Assembly (NCBI GenBank): GCA_965240325.2 | Contig: OZ251223.1 | Coordinates: forward strand, 2,976,001-3,040,000 | Reading direction: 5' to 3' | Origin: Rebecca billardiae RCC1528 | Taxonomy: Eukaryota; Haptophyta | Length of the DNA: 64,000 nucleotides | Shown here: one piece after another, positions 33,101-43,189 of the stretch | Layout of the letters: the number at the start of each line of letters is the position of its first letter | Position numbering within the stretch: position 1 is the first letter of the stretch | The notes under the pieces: generated by a model | Database searches by the model: none | What the model was told of the DNA's origin: nothing | Seen by the model: the letters and a program-made list of their open reading frames with translations, nothing else | Program-made: the position numbers and the translations under genes

Positions 33101-33281
33101 CGACCCCGTAGGCTGCGACGAGCGCGAGCTCTTCGAGAAGTCTGGGCTCGACGCGTGCGTCGACAAAGACACGGACGGCGTGCGCCGCGCGGTCGTGATG
33201 ATGCTCGAGCACTCCGACGATGTGGGCCGCCCGCGCACCGCTGCTGCTTTTGCCGCGGGCGAAGTTGTATCAGTGTCCTGA
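30188..33281 (+). CDS. CHASE-domain hybrid histidine kinase with receiver (three exons)
   Basis: Exons 30188-32293, 32419-32771 and 32897-33281, with two 125-bp introns (donors GTGCGC, acceptors GGCAG and CACAG). The joined frame is about 947 residues. A transmembrane helix (59-77) is followed by an extracytoplasmic CHASE domain (~85-290) with the diagnostic series GVTNLQLAP, VRMIYPL, AIGHALLIDP, GPLRLVQG and IIARHPVF. A second helix (~366-388), a coiled coil, the H-box (TVMHDLRSP, His at about 430), N-box LNNGVSNALKF, G1 VVDDGIGLD, G2 GGTGLGLNI and a receiver (LHVEDDAF, acceptor Asp in VLIDNQMPEMDG, Lys in CVDKD) follow. CHASE domains bind small ligands, cytokinins in land plants; the ligand here is unknown. 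The kinase-receiver core is a paralogue of the gene at 8346-11321, but the sensor halves are unrelated. A ~115-residue Ala/Ser-rich insert separates N-box and G1. Confidence 0.9.
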
Positions 33282-33932
33282 ATGCGAGCGGCACCAGCCC
33301 CCAGAATTCGGCGACGCCAGGGGCGACGCCGACCACCTCGACGCGGAAGTACGCCGCTGATTCTTGGCGTCCGGTTTCCAACTCCCTTGGGGCCTCTGCC
33401 CGTCTGCCGGTCGGCCCGGAGCCGTGACGCCGCCCTCAAAAGGGCGGACTGCTAGTAGTGAGGGAGAGAGAGAGAGAGATTAATAGGATATAGAGAGACG
33501 GATATACAGTATCTCGAATCATCATCATCATCTCTCTCTCTCTCTAGCTCTCTAGTCTCTCTCTCTCTCTAGCTCTCTGCTCTCATCCGTCCGTCTCACT
33601 CTCACTGGCTCGTCTAGAGACTAGATCAGTGTCTGATCCGACGCCGCCCTCGGTCGTAGTTTAATAACTATATAGTTGGGCGGACTCCGGACTGACGTCG
33701 TACTACTGCTGACACGGACTGTCTGACAGTCGTCAGCAGACTCAGAGTAGCAGCACTGCTAGCAGTAGTCCCACGGCGGCCACTCGCCCTCGGCTGCGGA
33801 GTGTACGGAGGGCCGTGCCGCCTGCCCGGGCTGCGAGGAACGCCGCTGCCGGCTCCGGAGCTCCGAGCTGTTCGAGAAGTCTGCTGGGCTCGACGCGTGC
33901 GTCGACATCACACTGCATGATACTGCGCGCTA
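33282..33932. repeat. Microsatellite-rich spacer, no gene
   Basis: (GA)n at about 33463-33478 and interrupted (CT)n runs at about 33530-33590 with AGCTCTCT interruptions. A segment near 33867-33905 repeats the words GAGAAGTCTGGGCTCGACGCGTGCGTCGAC-like from the kinase receiver exon at about 33136-33166 (TCGAGAAGTCTG, GCTCGACGCGTGCGTCGACA), a small duplicated fragment of the CHASE kinase. Confidence 0.6.
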
Positions 33933-36362
33933 CTACTGCTTAGTAGTATCATTGGTCGTGATGTGATGATGATGTCGCCGGACGTGTTGCTCTAGTAAGG
34001 CACTCACCTTGGCCTCCTTCTCCGGCGTCAGCCCGTGTCGGCGCGCGAAGCGGCGCGCCTCCTCGTGCACGTCCATCCCGACGCAGAAGGTGATGGCGTC
34101 GCTGTGCCCGCCGGTCTCGACAAAGAGCTGAAAGAGGACGGGCAAGGGGGCGGCGTCGATGGGCAGCAGCGGCGGCCCAGTAGGGGCGGAGCGGCCACAG
34201 GCCAGCACCGCCGCGCGTCCAGCGGCGTGTGCGAGCTCTGGCGGCGAGAGGCCGGCTCCTTCCGCGGCGAGGACGGCGGGAAGCGTCGGCGGCGCGCCTC
34301 TCGCATCCCTCGGCCGTGCACACGCGCTCAGCTCGGCCTCGCTGCGCGGAGGGGACGAGCCGCGCGATGCAATCGAGTCGCGTGCAGCTGCCCAGTCGGC
34401 GCACGCTCGTGAGAGCGACTCGGGCAGCCCTCGCGTCGGCCGCGGCCCGGCCGCACGGTCAGGGGGAGGCGGGCGCACGCGCCTCGGCGGGGACGGAGCG
34501 AAGGCGTAGCGGCCTTGTTGGCCTGTGGCGGGCTGTCGTCGGCGCGCGCCGCTCGCAGCCACGCTGCTCTCCCGCGAGCACGCTCTCCCGTGAGCGCGAG
34601 CGCCTACTCGCGCGTCATCGGGGGAGAGGGAGTGCCGTGCCCTTGGAGCGGCGGCTGCATGGGCAGTGCGAACGTACGCGTCCGCATCCAGCACGTCCGC
34701 CTCGCCGATGCTGCCAACCGCGCGTGCGCCCGGCAAGCTGGCCAGCAGGCGCGCGGACACGTCGGCTGCACACGGCGCCGCCAACGCGGGCCCGTTGGCA
34801 GCGCGCGGGCACGCAGGTGCCGTTTGCGCGAGCTCGTGCAGCGGTGCACAGGCCGCGCTCCTCGACAGGCTCGCGGGCGAGCACAAGCCGCTGCCGCCAC
34901 TGCCGCCGCCGCCGCCGAGGCCCGGGCGCGGGGCGGCCGGCACGCCTTCGCTCTCCTGTGTGCACGCGTGGAGCCATTGGCGCGGCGGCGGGCACGGTGC
35001 GTTGGCACTGCGCGGCGGAGGGTGCGTAGCCATGGCTGGCCCGCGCACATGGGCGGGCGGCAGGCTGACGCCGCCGCCATGCGCGTTCGCGGAGCGTGCG
35101 TATGCCTCAAGCGCGAGGTCGTGCGCGTCATCGGCACACGCCAGGCTCCCATGCGCGCCGCTCCACTGCCCCACGTCAGGCGCAGCCGCTGAGACCTCCG
35201 GCTGAGTGGTGTGCTCTGGCTGCTGTGCGCCGAGCGGCCCGCCCGTGGCGGGAGTCGAGCCTGGCCCCGGAACGACAGCGCCTGCCACCGGCGAGGGCGA
35301 CAGAGCGCCGCGCCGCGCGACGCCGAGCGCGGCCTCGATCACGGCAGATGCGTTCGCACGCATCCGCGCGTCCACTGCGCCCGGCACACCGCCGGACTCG
35401 GCCGAGCCGCTGTGTGGCTGCGGCTCGCCAGCTGCAGTTGTGAGCTCGTCGCGTGCGCTGCCGATCGCGGCTGCGATCGACCCGGGCGGCCACGACGACG
35501 ACGCGTAGGCGTCGGGCGTTGCGTGCGCGGCGATGCCGGACGAGTCGCTCACCGCGAGCGCGGCTGTCGTCGCGTGCACTGCCGCCGACGACCCCGCATG
35601 TGCGCACGGCGATGTGCCATCGGTGCACTCGCCGCGCGCGCCGTCCTCGGCCCACCGCACCTCGACAGCCGTGCTAGAGCTGGCCTGCACGCCACAGTCG
35701 CTGGTCTTCGAGCGGCTGACGCGCGCGCGGCCATGCGCGTCTGGCGGACTCGATTCGGCTCCGAGCTTCTCGTACGGCGTGCACCCGTTCAACGCACCGC
35801 CCTCCGCACCGCCAGCCCGGCCGGAGCGCAGCCGCTGTTGCGGCTGCGCCGGCTGGGTGAGCACGATGGTGAGCAGCCTGTGCAGCAGCTCGATGTTCGT
35901 GCGCTCGAGCGCGGAGAGCTCCAGGAATGGGGCGAGTCGGCTGTGCGCGAGCGCCGCGAGCTGCGCCACCTCAACCATGCGCCGGTCCACGAGATCCGCC
36001 TTGAGCCCAACGATGAGCAGCGGGCACCGGGCGTGCGTGCGCTCGGCAGCGAGTTGCGGCAGCCAAGATTGCTCCATGGCCGCGAAGGAGTCGGCCCTGG
36101 TCACATCATACGCGACAACGAGGACATCGCAATCGATGAAATACGCGCGCTTACTCACGAAGTCGTCCCGCCCCACCGCCCAGCAGGAGACTCGTTCGGC
36201 GAGTGGTCCAACGGTGAGCGCGCCCACGTACTCGCCTGCGCCCGGGCGCGCGCCATGCCCACGCGATGCGCCGTCGGCCGGTGAGGGTACGCCGCGATCG
36301 CAAAGCACCTGGAGCAGCGTGCGTTTGCCCACGCCGCTCTCGCCGATGCACACGAGCTTCAT
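33933..36362 (-). CDS. Atypical Ras-like GTPase with long disordered extension
   Basis: A single-exon frame. I place the start at the Met at 36362, giving 809 residues, because it leads directly into the first G-domain strand (MKLVCIGESGVGKRTLLQVL); the frame is open to 36704 through the CCACATTAAG repeat cluster. G1 is intact (GESGVGKRT). After VLVVAYDVTRADSF comes G4 as LKAD in place of NKxD, and a G5-like LSAL. The canonical G3 DxxGQ is not seen; the region reads VSCWAVGRDDFVSKRAYF. Residues ~220-720 are low-complexity Ser/Ala/Pro/His-rich. The C-terminus (FVETGGHSDAITFCVGMDVH, then EARRFARRHGL) matches a short module common in protist proteins, of the type GDDP..LArnFa..ygL. It probably binds nucleotide in an unusual way; its role in trafficking or scaffolding is open. 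Confidence 0.7.
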   Translation of the reverse strand: MKLVCIGESGVGKRTLLQVLCDRGVPSPADGASRGHGARPGAGEYVGALTVGPLAERVSCWAVGRDDFVSKRAYFIDCDVLVVAYDVTRADSFAAMEQSWLPQLAAERTHARCPLLIVGLKADLVDRRMVEVAQLAALAHSRLAPFLELSALERTNIELLHRLLTIVLTQPAQPQQRLRSGRAGGAEGGALNGCTPYEKLGAESSPPDAHGRARVSRSKTSDCGVQASSSTAVEVRWAEDGARGECTDGTSPCAHAGSSAAVHATTAALAVSDSSGIAAHATPDAYASSSWPPGSIAAAIGSARDELTTAAGEPQPHSGSAESGGVPGAVDARMRANASAVIEAALGVARRGALSPSPVAGAVVPGPGSTPATGGPLGAQQPEHTTQPEVSAAAPDVGQWSGAHGSLACADDAHDLALEAYARSANAHGGGVSLPPAHVRGPAMATHPPPRSANAPCPPPRQWLHACTQESEGVPAAPRPGLGGGGGSGGSGLCSPASLSRSAACAPLHELAQTAPACPRAANGPALAAPCAADVSARLLASLPGARAVGSIGEADVLDADAYVRTAHAAAAPRARHSLSPDDARVGARAHGRACSRESSVAASGARRRQPATGQQGRYAFAPSPPRRVRPPPPDRAAGPRPTRGLPESLSRACADWAAARDSIASRGSSPPRSEAELSACARPRDARGAPPTLPAVLAAEGAGLSPPELAHAAGRAAVLACGRSAPTGPPLLPIDAAPLPVLFQLFVETGGHSDAITFCVGMDVHEEARRFARRHGLTPEKEAKVSALLEQHVRRHHHHITTNDTTKQ

Positions 36363-36449
36363 CCACGCCTGAGCGCCAGGGCCGTCGCCGCCATCGATCG
36401 GCCTGAACCGTCCTCCCGCCGACGACGCCGCGGCGGCTTCATCCGGTTG

Positions 36450-38771
36450 CCACATTAAGCTTTGACCACCTGCCACATTAAGGGCCCCGCGACCGGCTGC
36501 CACATTAAGGCGACCGGCTGCCACATTAAGGATCCGCGCCAACGCGCGCACGGCCGCCGACCACGCCACGCACGGAGCGATGCGCCGATGGTCTTCGGCT
36601 CGGTCGCAAACGTCCTGAACCGCGCTGGCCTGTTCAGTCGCCCTTTGCTCGACGCAGTAGTGCACTAGCCGGTGGAGGCAGTGGCGCCGGGCGTCGGGAA
36701 GCACTTCGAGTTCCTCGGTGAGGCTGGCGAGCCCGCGCCCGACAAGAAGTAGCGCGGCGGCGCGTGCGCGCCGTGCTCGCGGTGAAGTACGTGCTGCTCG
36801 CGAAGGGAAAGCAGTTCAAGCAGGGACACCTCGAGCACTCGGCAGATGATCTGGCCTTGCTCGCCGCTGACGGCCAGCGTGCGAAGCGCGCTGCTGGCAT
36901 ACACGGCGTTGAGCAGGCCACCGTGCGAGAGTGCTCCGTCAGACCCGTGGCCAAGGCCCTTGTCGATGCGTTGAAGGGCGCGCGCAAGAGTGCGTGATGG
37001 AGGTCAGTTCCAGGCAGGCTTCATGTTGGCTGCAGCGCTGCGTCTGCGCAGCATGCCCCCGCACGCGCGTCTGCACGCGCACGCCTGCGCTCAGCTGCAA
37101 CTTGCGCTCGAGCTCAGCCTTGAGCGCGCTCAGCGTGCCCTTCAGCAGCTCGAGCGGTTCCTCCTTGCGCCACGCGTCCGCGTGCGCCGCGAGTAGTTGC
37201 TTGTTCAGCGGCTGCACCTGCACCGCCGCGCGCTCGACGCTCGCCTCGACCACCTCCGCGCGCACGCGCTCGCCCACGCGCTCCAGGGACTGCTGCGTCA
37301 GCTCGTGCGCACAGTGGAGCGCAGGAGCGACACCTCCGCGCCATCCACCGCGCTTATCGCCTGGCTGGGCGCTATGGAGAGCTACACGTGCGCCGGGGGT
37401 GCGAGCCCGACGACGCATTCGCAGTTCACCTCGCTGTACGACGAACGCCACCTCGAGCGCACGAGCGCATGCGTCTGCAGCGGGAGCACCGACGGCCGCT
37501 CTGGCGGGCTCGCCGCCGACTTTCCCCAGTAGTAACCAGCATACCAAAGTCGTCTTCGGTAGCGCGCGAGGCTCGCTACAATACGGTGATGCTACACCAC
37601 ATGGGTTGCGTCACGCGCAGCACCACATGGGCGGCCGGCAGCGGCATACCATCGGCTGAGCTGTTCCTAAGTCACTGTTCCTCTGCAGAGAAACGTGCGG
37701 GCGTCGACGAGCACTTGCGCGCTCCGCGGCCTTCGGCACCTTGACATCATTGCGCGTGCGTATGACAGGCGCGGATGGTTGCGCACTTGCGTGTCCGTCG
37801 GCGGCGCGCACGATCCGCGAGCACCGTCCGCCGGGGCCTTGCCATTGTATTGTCGACCTTGGACGGCGCACGGCGCACCGCGGCGCGCTCGCGGCCTTCG
37901 GTCAGGTAGCCCTCGCTGGACATGTGCTGGCCTCTGTTGCTCCGCTGCTCATCGGACCGGGTGCCAATCAGTGGCCCGCAATTGACGACCCGTGCGACTG
38001 CCCCGCATGCTCGCACACGGGATGACTCAGCCTGGAGCCACCCCGGTCGAGATTTTGGGATGTCAAAGCAGTGGCCGAGCATGCGCTCAAGCGCTCTCGT
38101 CCTCATGCAGCGTGACCTCTACCGTTCTACCGTCTGAGCGTCTGCCGTCACAGGAGTCGGACAAGTCCCCAAAGCTGGGTGCAACCAGTCCCTCGGGAGT
38201 AGCCGCCAGGCCTCCCGCCACCACCGCAGCCGCGCCGCCCAGGGTTGTGAGTCCTGGGAGTACCCGGGGTGGTCAGGCTGGCGCGCACGCTCGCGGAACC
38301 TTGGAACCCGCGCTCCCGCGCTGCGTCGCGTGTCACCCGTCGATCGTCGCCCCACCGCCACCTCTTCCCTCCCACCACCACCTCTTCCTCGACATCCTCG
38401 GCCTTCGCCGCAGCACCGACGCCCCCGCGCGCGGCCGCTGTGGCAGCGGGCGATCAGCGTGCGCTGCGCCGCCGCGCCGCCGCGCCGCCCAGAGTTGTGC
38501 AGCGCGGCCTGTGAGTCCTGCGAGCTGCCCTGTGTGGTCAGGCTGGTACGCACGCTCGCTAACGCTTCGAACACGCGCTGCATAGCGTGTCGCCCCTCGA
38601 TCGCCGCCCCACCGCCGCGTTTTCCTCCACGCACGGCGGCCGTCGCCGCGGCACGAGCGCCCCGCGCGCGGGCAGCGCGCCTTAATGTGGTGGCGGGATC
38701 CTTAATGTGGCAGTGGTCAACCGGCTGCCACATTAAGGCTTAATGTGGTGGCGGGATTCGGCTTAATGTGG
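36450..38771. repeat. Stretch bounded by clusters of the 10-mer CCACATTAAG
   Basis: Four copies on the left (36450, 36473, 36500, 36521) read CCACATTAAG. On the right, four copies read the complement CTTAATGTGG (38681, 38701, 38739, 38762), with one CCACATTAAG at 38728. Several sit in a longer ACCGGCTGCCACATTAAGG unit. The opposed clusters behave like subterminal repeats of a ~2.3-kb element; alternatively they are binding-site arrays. No target duplication was found. Confidence 0.6.
36639..37547 (-). other. Coding-like but unassignable segment
   Basis: The minus-strand frame 36939-37547 includes a helix-rich stretch (LTQQSLERVGERVRAEVVEA, then EEPLELLKGTLSALKAELE) that could be a coiled-coil exon, and 36665-36904 minus holds ALRTLAVSGEQGQIICRVLE, an armadillo-like pattern. 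The frames do not join with clear splice sites. It may be a gene fragment inside a repeat element. The remainder to 38680 shows nothing. Confidence 0.25.
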
Positions 38772-38906
38772 TAACCGGCTGAAGTCCGCCGCGGCCCCGG
38801 TCACCGGACAAACAGCACGGCGGAACTTGATGAGAATTTCAAGGATCCGCGCACGAAATCCGCCCAGTCGTCACTCGTCACCGGTCGTTTTTGATGCGCG
38901 TGACTA

Positions 38907-38968
38907 ATTCTATGATTTAAAGACACAGGCACGAGGGCGCAGCTCTCCTGATTCGTCTGTCGAAGTAC
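38907..38968. repeat. Dispersed repeat, copy 2
   Basis: Matches 4078-4140 in the same orientation (TTCTATGATTTAA...CTCCTGATTCGTC). It lies just outside the right CTTAATGTGG cluster. Confidence 0.6.
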
Positions 38969-39362
38969 TGAATGGAGTTAATGGAGGATGTCGGAGCGCG
39001 TTGGCCGCGGGTGAGGGAGTCGTCGTAACCGATGCTGATCACACGGTCACTGAGGTAGTAGGCGCCCGGGGATGCCGCTGTTTTGCAGTCGTCGTCGGCC
39101 TTGGTCATCATGTAGTTGCCCGTGTCGTCGTCGTCCGAGGCTGTTCAAGTTGATGCCGTAGTGCAGGTAGTGGATGTGGTCGCCCGGGCCGGTGTGCGCG
39201 GCCTAGTGGCCTTGCCGAGTTGAGGGAGTAGTCGCCCTTGCCGTTGAGGAAGTCGTCGTCCTTGCCGTTGAGGAAGTCGTCGCCCTGGCCGCAGAGGAAG
39301 TCGTCGCCCTTGCCGTTGAGGAAGTCGTCGTCCTGGCCGCTGAGGGTGCCTGCGCTGCCCAA
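38940..39362 (-). pseudogene. Reading frame with RTX-like 8-residue repeats, probably broken
   Basis: On the minus strand, 39362-39219 encodes about five tandem octapeptides of the form DDFLNGKG, and downstream stretches in a different frame read HIHYLHYGINLNSL and then DDDDTGNYMMTKADDD (to about 38940). Gly/Asp-rich repeats of this kind resemble calcium-binding RTX nonapeptides, but the period is eight and only five units exist. The frame change without a good intron suggests a pseudogene or a small multi-exon gene. Function unknown. Confidence 0.35.
39219..39350. repeat. 24-bp coding minisatellite
   Basis: Five units of about GTTGAGGAAGTCGTCGTCCT plus four bases, starting near 39219, 39243, 39267, 39291 and 39315, with a partial sixth. 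The multiple-of-three period preserves an octapeptide on the minus strand. Confidence 0.85.
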
Positions 39363-40111
39363 CCGGGCGCGTCTGGCGCGCCAGCGCCGCGCGCGGCTCT
39401 ACGCCAGCGACTGCGGCGCGGCGGCAGCCAGGTCACGGGGGGGGTCGCCGAGGGACGCGGTGCGAGCCTGCTTGGCCGGCTTGGCGTCGCTCCCGCTGCT
39501 GATGACGCGAGCAGTCGTCGACGTCATCATTTTTTTTAGCTCCTGCTACATCAGTTTATTAAGGGGCGCGCTGCTGCACCTCGATCATCGAGGCGAGTTA
39601 CGTCACTGACTGGTTCGTCAGTGACTCACTCAGTGATGACCAGCTGACTCTCCGATTCGTTCGGTCGTTCTGAGGGCTGAACGAAGTGTCGGTCCCGGAC
39701 AGCGGACAGTCCCGACGGTCCCGGGTCCGTGCCAGGCCCAGTGCCAGTGGGCAGTGCCTGCACCGACGAATCATTATTGGTCACAGAGTCGGACCGAGTG
39801 TCCGAGTCAATGAATTAGAGGGCACGATCATTTGTCTCGGTGACTACAGACTAGTCTGATCGCGTGTCCCGGGCGGTGTCGACATCTAGAATACATCTCA
39901 GATCGTGGAGTTCATGCTGACATGCAGAGGATGGCGTGTGGTACAAGTGAGGCTAGCTAGCACGAGCTGCCGCCGAGTTAGACGGAGTGTCGCGCGCGGA
40001 CCGTGCCGCCGCGCGATTAGTCCGATTGCGACTCCGCAGATACGGTAAGACTGCCGAGAACTGGGCCGTCGGCCACCGGCGGCCGCGGTTCAGGGTCGCG
40101 CTGAGACGCGA
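39363..40111. other. Intergenic stretch, no supported gene
   Basis: GC-rich to 39500, then lower-GC sequence with GACTCAGTGA/TCACTGACT-like words near 39600-39640. No gene is seen. Confidence 0.5.
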
Positions 40112-41395
40112 TCACTCGTCGTCGGCGTGGTGGCACAACGGGCCGAAGTGCCAATGCCGCACGTCGAAGGCGTGGTCTCTCACGCCGTGCGCGACCATGA
40201 ACGCCGTGGAGAGCGCGAGCACAAACCCGAGCACGTACACGAGGGCGGACGAGCGGCCTTGCCTCTGCGCGACGATCGACAGGGCGCGGCCGCACAGAGC
40301 GCCGAAGCTGGCGCACGTGGCGAGGATGGACGCGCAGTGCGCGATCGGCTGGAGCGCGCCGGTGCTCATGTAGTGCACGAAGTTCGAGAACTCCGAGAAG
40401 AGGATGATGAAGCACGACGTCGCGGCGGCCACCTGCGTGGGCATGCCAAGCATCACGCACAGCGGCGTGATGATCTCGCCACCGCCCACGCCCAGGAGCC
40501 CCGCGGCGATGCCGATGCACGCCGTGAGCAGCGGCAGCTTGAGCACGCTGCCCGACCACGTGAGCTGCAGCTGGTACCTCGGCGCGCTCGTCTCCGCCTC
40601 CGTCCACTGCGCATCGTCGGACGGCGGCACCAACTCCTCGGCTGACTTCCACCCCAGACGGCGCACGGTGACGACGCCGTACGCGACCGATGCGACGCCG
40701 ATGGGGATGACGGCGAGCAGCGTGGCCCAGTACGCGGGCGAGCAGGAGCGCACGGTCGGGAGGAACGGCACGTGCACATCGCCACCGAGCACGATGAAGT
40801 CCGCGCAGAACAGCACGACAAAGCCGAAGAGGGCCAGCACGTGCTCCCACGGCACGCCGAGCGACACGCGAGGGAGAGACGTGGAGAGCAGCGTGGGGTC
40901 GATGGCGCTCTCGCACGCGACGCTGGCTGCGAGGAGGCTCTGGTGCAGCGTTGGGCGACTCACGCGGCGCGCGTTTTCCTCGCGCCGGAGGTTCTGCGCC
41001 TTCGCCCACATCTGCTTCGACGCCCACAGCAAGAGGACCGTCGAGAGCATGATGAGCACACCCGCCGGGAAGACCGGCGAGAGCGACACGCCGATCGCGC
41101 AGCCCGCGAGCAGCGCGGGCAGCAGAAGGAGCGGCGCGATGAAGTCTATCAGCGGCTGGTCGAGCTCGGGGTGTCGCCTCTGCAGGTTCACAAAGTTCTG
41201 CGCAATCATGGTGCCGAGCACCGCTGTGTGCGAGAGCTTTACGGCGCGCTTGATGGGCACGCCCATCAGCATCATGAGCAGGGGCACGTTGAGACCACCA
41301 CCACCGATGCCAGCAGCGCCACCGAGGGCGCCGACGAGGGCGATGCACGCCCCCGTCAGCCCCATATTAGGCCCGCACGTCATTGTTGGGGCCAC
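40112..41395 (-). CDS. TauE/SafE-family (sulfite exporter) membrane transporter
   Basis: A single-exon frame of 427 residues. The two-fold repeat of the family is visible: the first half opens with GGAAGIGGGGLNVPLLMMLM, followed by KRAVKLSHTAVLGTMIAQNF. The second half repeats it as AAGLLGVGGGEIITPLCVML, followed by QVAAATSCFIILFSEFSNF. At least eight hydrophobic helices alternate with a central cytosolic or luminal loop (~160-290, with basic RREENARR). Members export sulfite, sulfoacetate or related organosulfur anions, and in algae and plants they are poorly characterised. The N-terminus is short: plant and protist homologues often have a signal peptide and Cys-rich loop first, so an upstream exon may be missing. 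No close neighbour shares its promoter. Confidence 0.88.
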   Translation of the reverse strand: MAPTMTCGPNMGLTGACIALVGALGGAAGIGGGGLNVPLLMMLMGVPIKRAVKLSHTAVLGTMIAQNFVNLQRRHPELDQPLIDFIAPLLLLPALLAGCAIGVSLSPVFPAGVLIMLSTVLLLWASKQMWAKAQNLRREENARRVSRPTLHQSLLAASVACESAIDPTLLSTSLPRVSLGVPWEHVLALFGFVVLFCADFIVLGGDVHVPFLPTVRSCSPAYWATLLAVIPIGVASVAYGVVTVRRLGWKSAEELVPPSDDAQWTEAETSAPRYQLQLTWSGSVLKLPLLTACIGIAAGLLGVGGGEIITPLCVMLGMPTQVAAATSCFIILFSEFSNFVHYMSTGALQPIAHCASILATCASFGALCGRALSIVAQRQGRSSALVYVLGFVLALSTAFMVAHGVRDHAFDVRHWHFGPLCHHADDE

Positions 41396-42568
41396 AGGAG
41401 CCCGCCGTGCTCGCCCTATGTAGACTCGGGGCCACCGAGCAGGTATTCAGCAGCCCTTGGGATCCGGCTTCGTTAAGACTCCCGCGTCCTCGGGATCCCA
41501 CTTGATGATTGGCCGCCGTGCCGTCCTTCTGAGTTCGTCTGACCACGAGGGCTCGCACAGGCTTGCTCAAAATAGCGCCAATACTTGATGGTAGAGAAGA
41601 CAATAAAATTGAGGGTTACAACCATACCAGTCACCAGCATATAGAGTTCGTCACGGAATATGAGGCGAAAACCTCGAATGTTACCCAGAACGGTTTGAAT
41701 TGCGAGCAGCCGGATCATTTGGGATTTGGCGGCGGCTGCACATGAGTTCGTTAGAAGCAGCGGATGATCATCGGATTCAGGATTTCGGGCATGGCGTCCT
41801 CACGAGGCGACACCCAGTGGAGGGTCTGAGGGGAGAGTGTGTGTGTGTGCGCGCGCGTGTGTGTGTGTCTGTGGACGGGGGATGTGGACGGGGGATTGGG
41901 ACTGTGATGGAAAATCCCGCAGCGTACTTGTGCTCCCAGCACCATCGGCAGCATCGCCGGATCAACCAAATGAGCGCCTCAGAGGCTTTCGGCGGGATAA
42001 AGCCGTACGAGTTTTCAGCGCGTTGGATCTCTTCGACGGGCCTGTTTGGGTCGGACAACTAGCTGAGAGTTCGGAGGTCTTGGTCAACAGTACAGTATCT
42101 GCCAGCAGGACTACGCGCGCCCACACACCCGGTCTGTTCAGTCGGATCTGCAGTACTCCAACTGGTCACTACCTGAATCGGAAGGCGGCGCGCGCCTACA
42201 GGCTACAGGCGAATTACGCAGTGCCTCAGCCTGCGGCCACTCATACAGCTGATTCTGACCGACTCGGCAACGGTCAATACAGCTAGTACTGTCCGCGCGC
42301 TGAGGCGGCCTCAACTGGCAAGCCGCCGAGTCTTAAGGACTCGTTCTGGCACCGCGTTGAGGCGACTCTGCCGAGTGCCGGGGGGCACCGTGGCACTCTG
42401 GCACGAGTCCGAGGGCAGGGCCGCGCACGGCCTGAGGCCTGACTCTGAGTCCGGGCGACTGGCCGGGCTGGTGTGCCCTGTGATTGGCGGGCCTCGAGTG
42501 ACGGCGGGCACGTAGACACGCGGGATTTCCGAGTGCTACTGCGCAGTCTTAGGCTTAGCTCTCTCTAG

Positions 42569-42624
<56 letters not shown>

Positions 42625-43136
42625 CCGGCTGTTTTGGCGTTTATAATACGACTTTCCGTTTCCGTGAGTTTGCCGCGTGTCACGGCCACTCACGGCGGGC
42701 GCGACTCCGGACCGAGTATGGAATGACGTCGGGATTATCAGCACTGCTAGTAGCAGCCTCGTCGGGCGCTCGCGCCAGCCCGTGCCCATTCACTCGTAAC
42801 ATTCATCAGGCTCAATCCAGGCACCGCGGCGCTGCATTCTGAGCATTGCGAGCCGTGGCGGTATTGCCCGGGCCCGGCGCGGGCCGTGAACACCGCCGCG
42901 GCGGCGCCGCGGCAGGACCCGCAGTCGCGGCAGTTTTAACAAACTTTCACTTTCACTAATAACCGAGTTTCAGTTTCACTGAGACGCTGCACCACGGTTC
43001 GTTCGGAGTCGGACCCAACGGCCGGACTCCGCCGCGGGCACCGCGGTCGGCTCCGCGCGGGCCCTGCCCGCGCCAGCCGGCGCGGGACGGTCCGCGCGCC
43101 AGACCGGGTGGCGGTGCGGCCTAATGACAGTAGTAA

Positions 43137-43189
<53 letters not shown>

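Noticed and set aside
39219-39350. CRISPR-like array from regular 24-bp repeats
   Set aside because: Units are directly adjacent with no spacers and preserve a reading frame, so this is a coding minisatellite.
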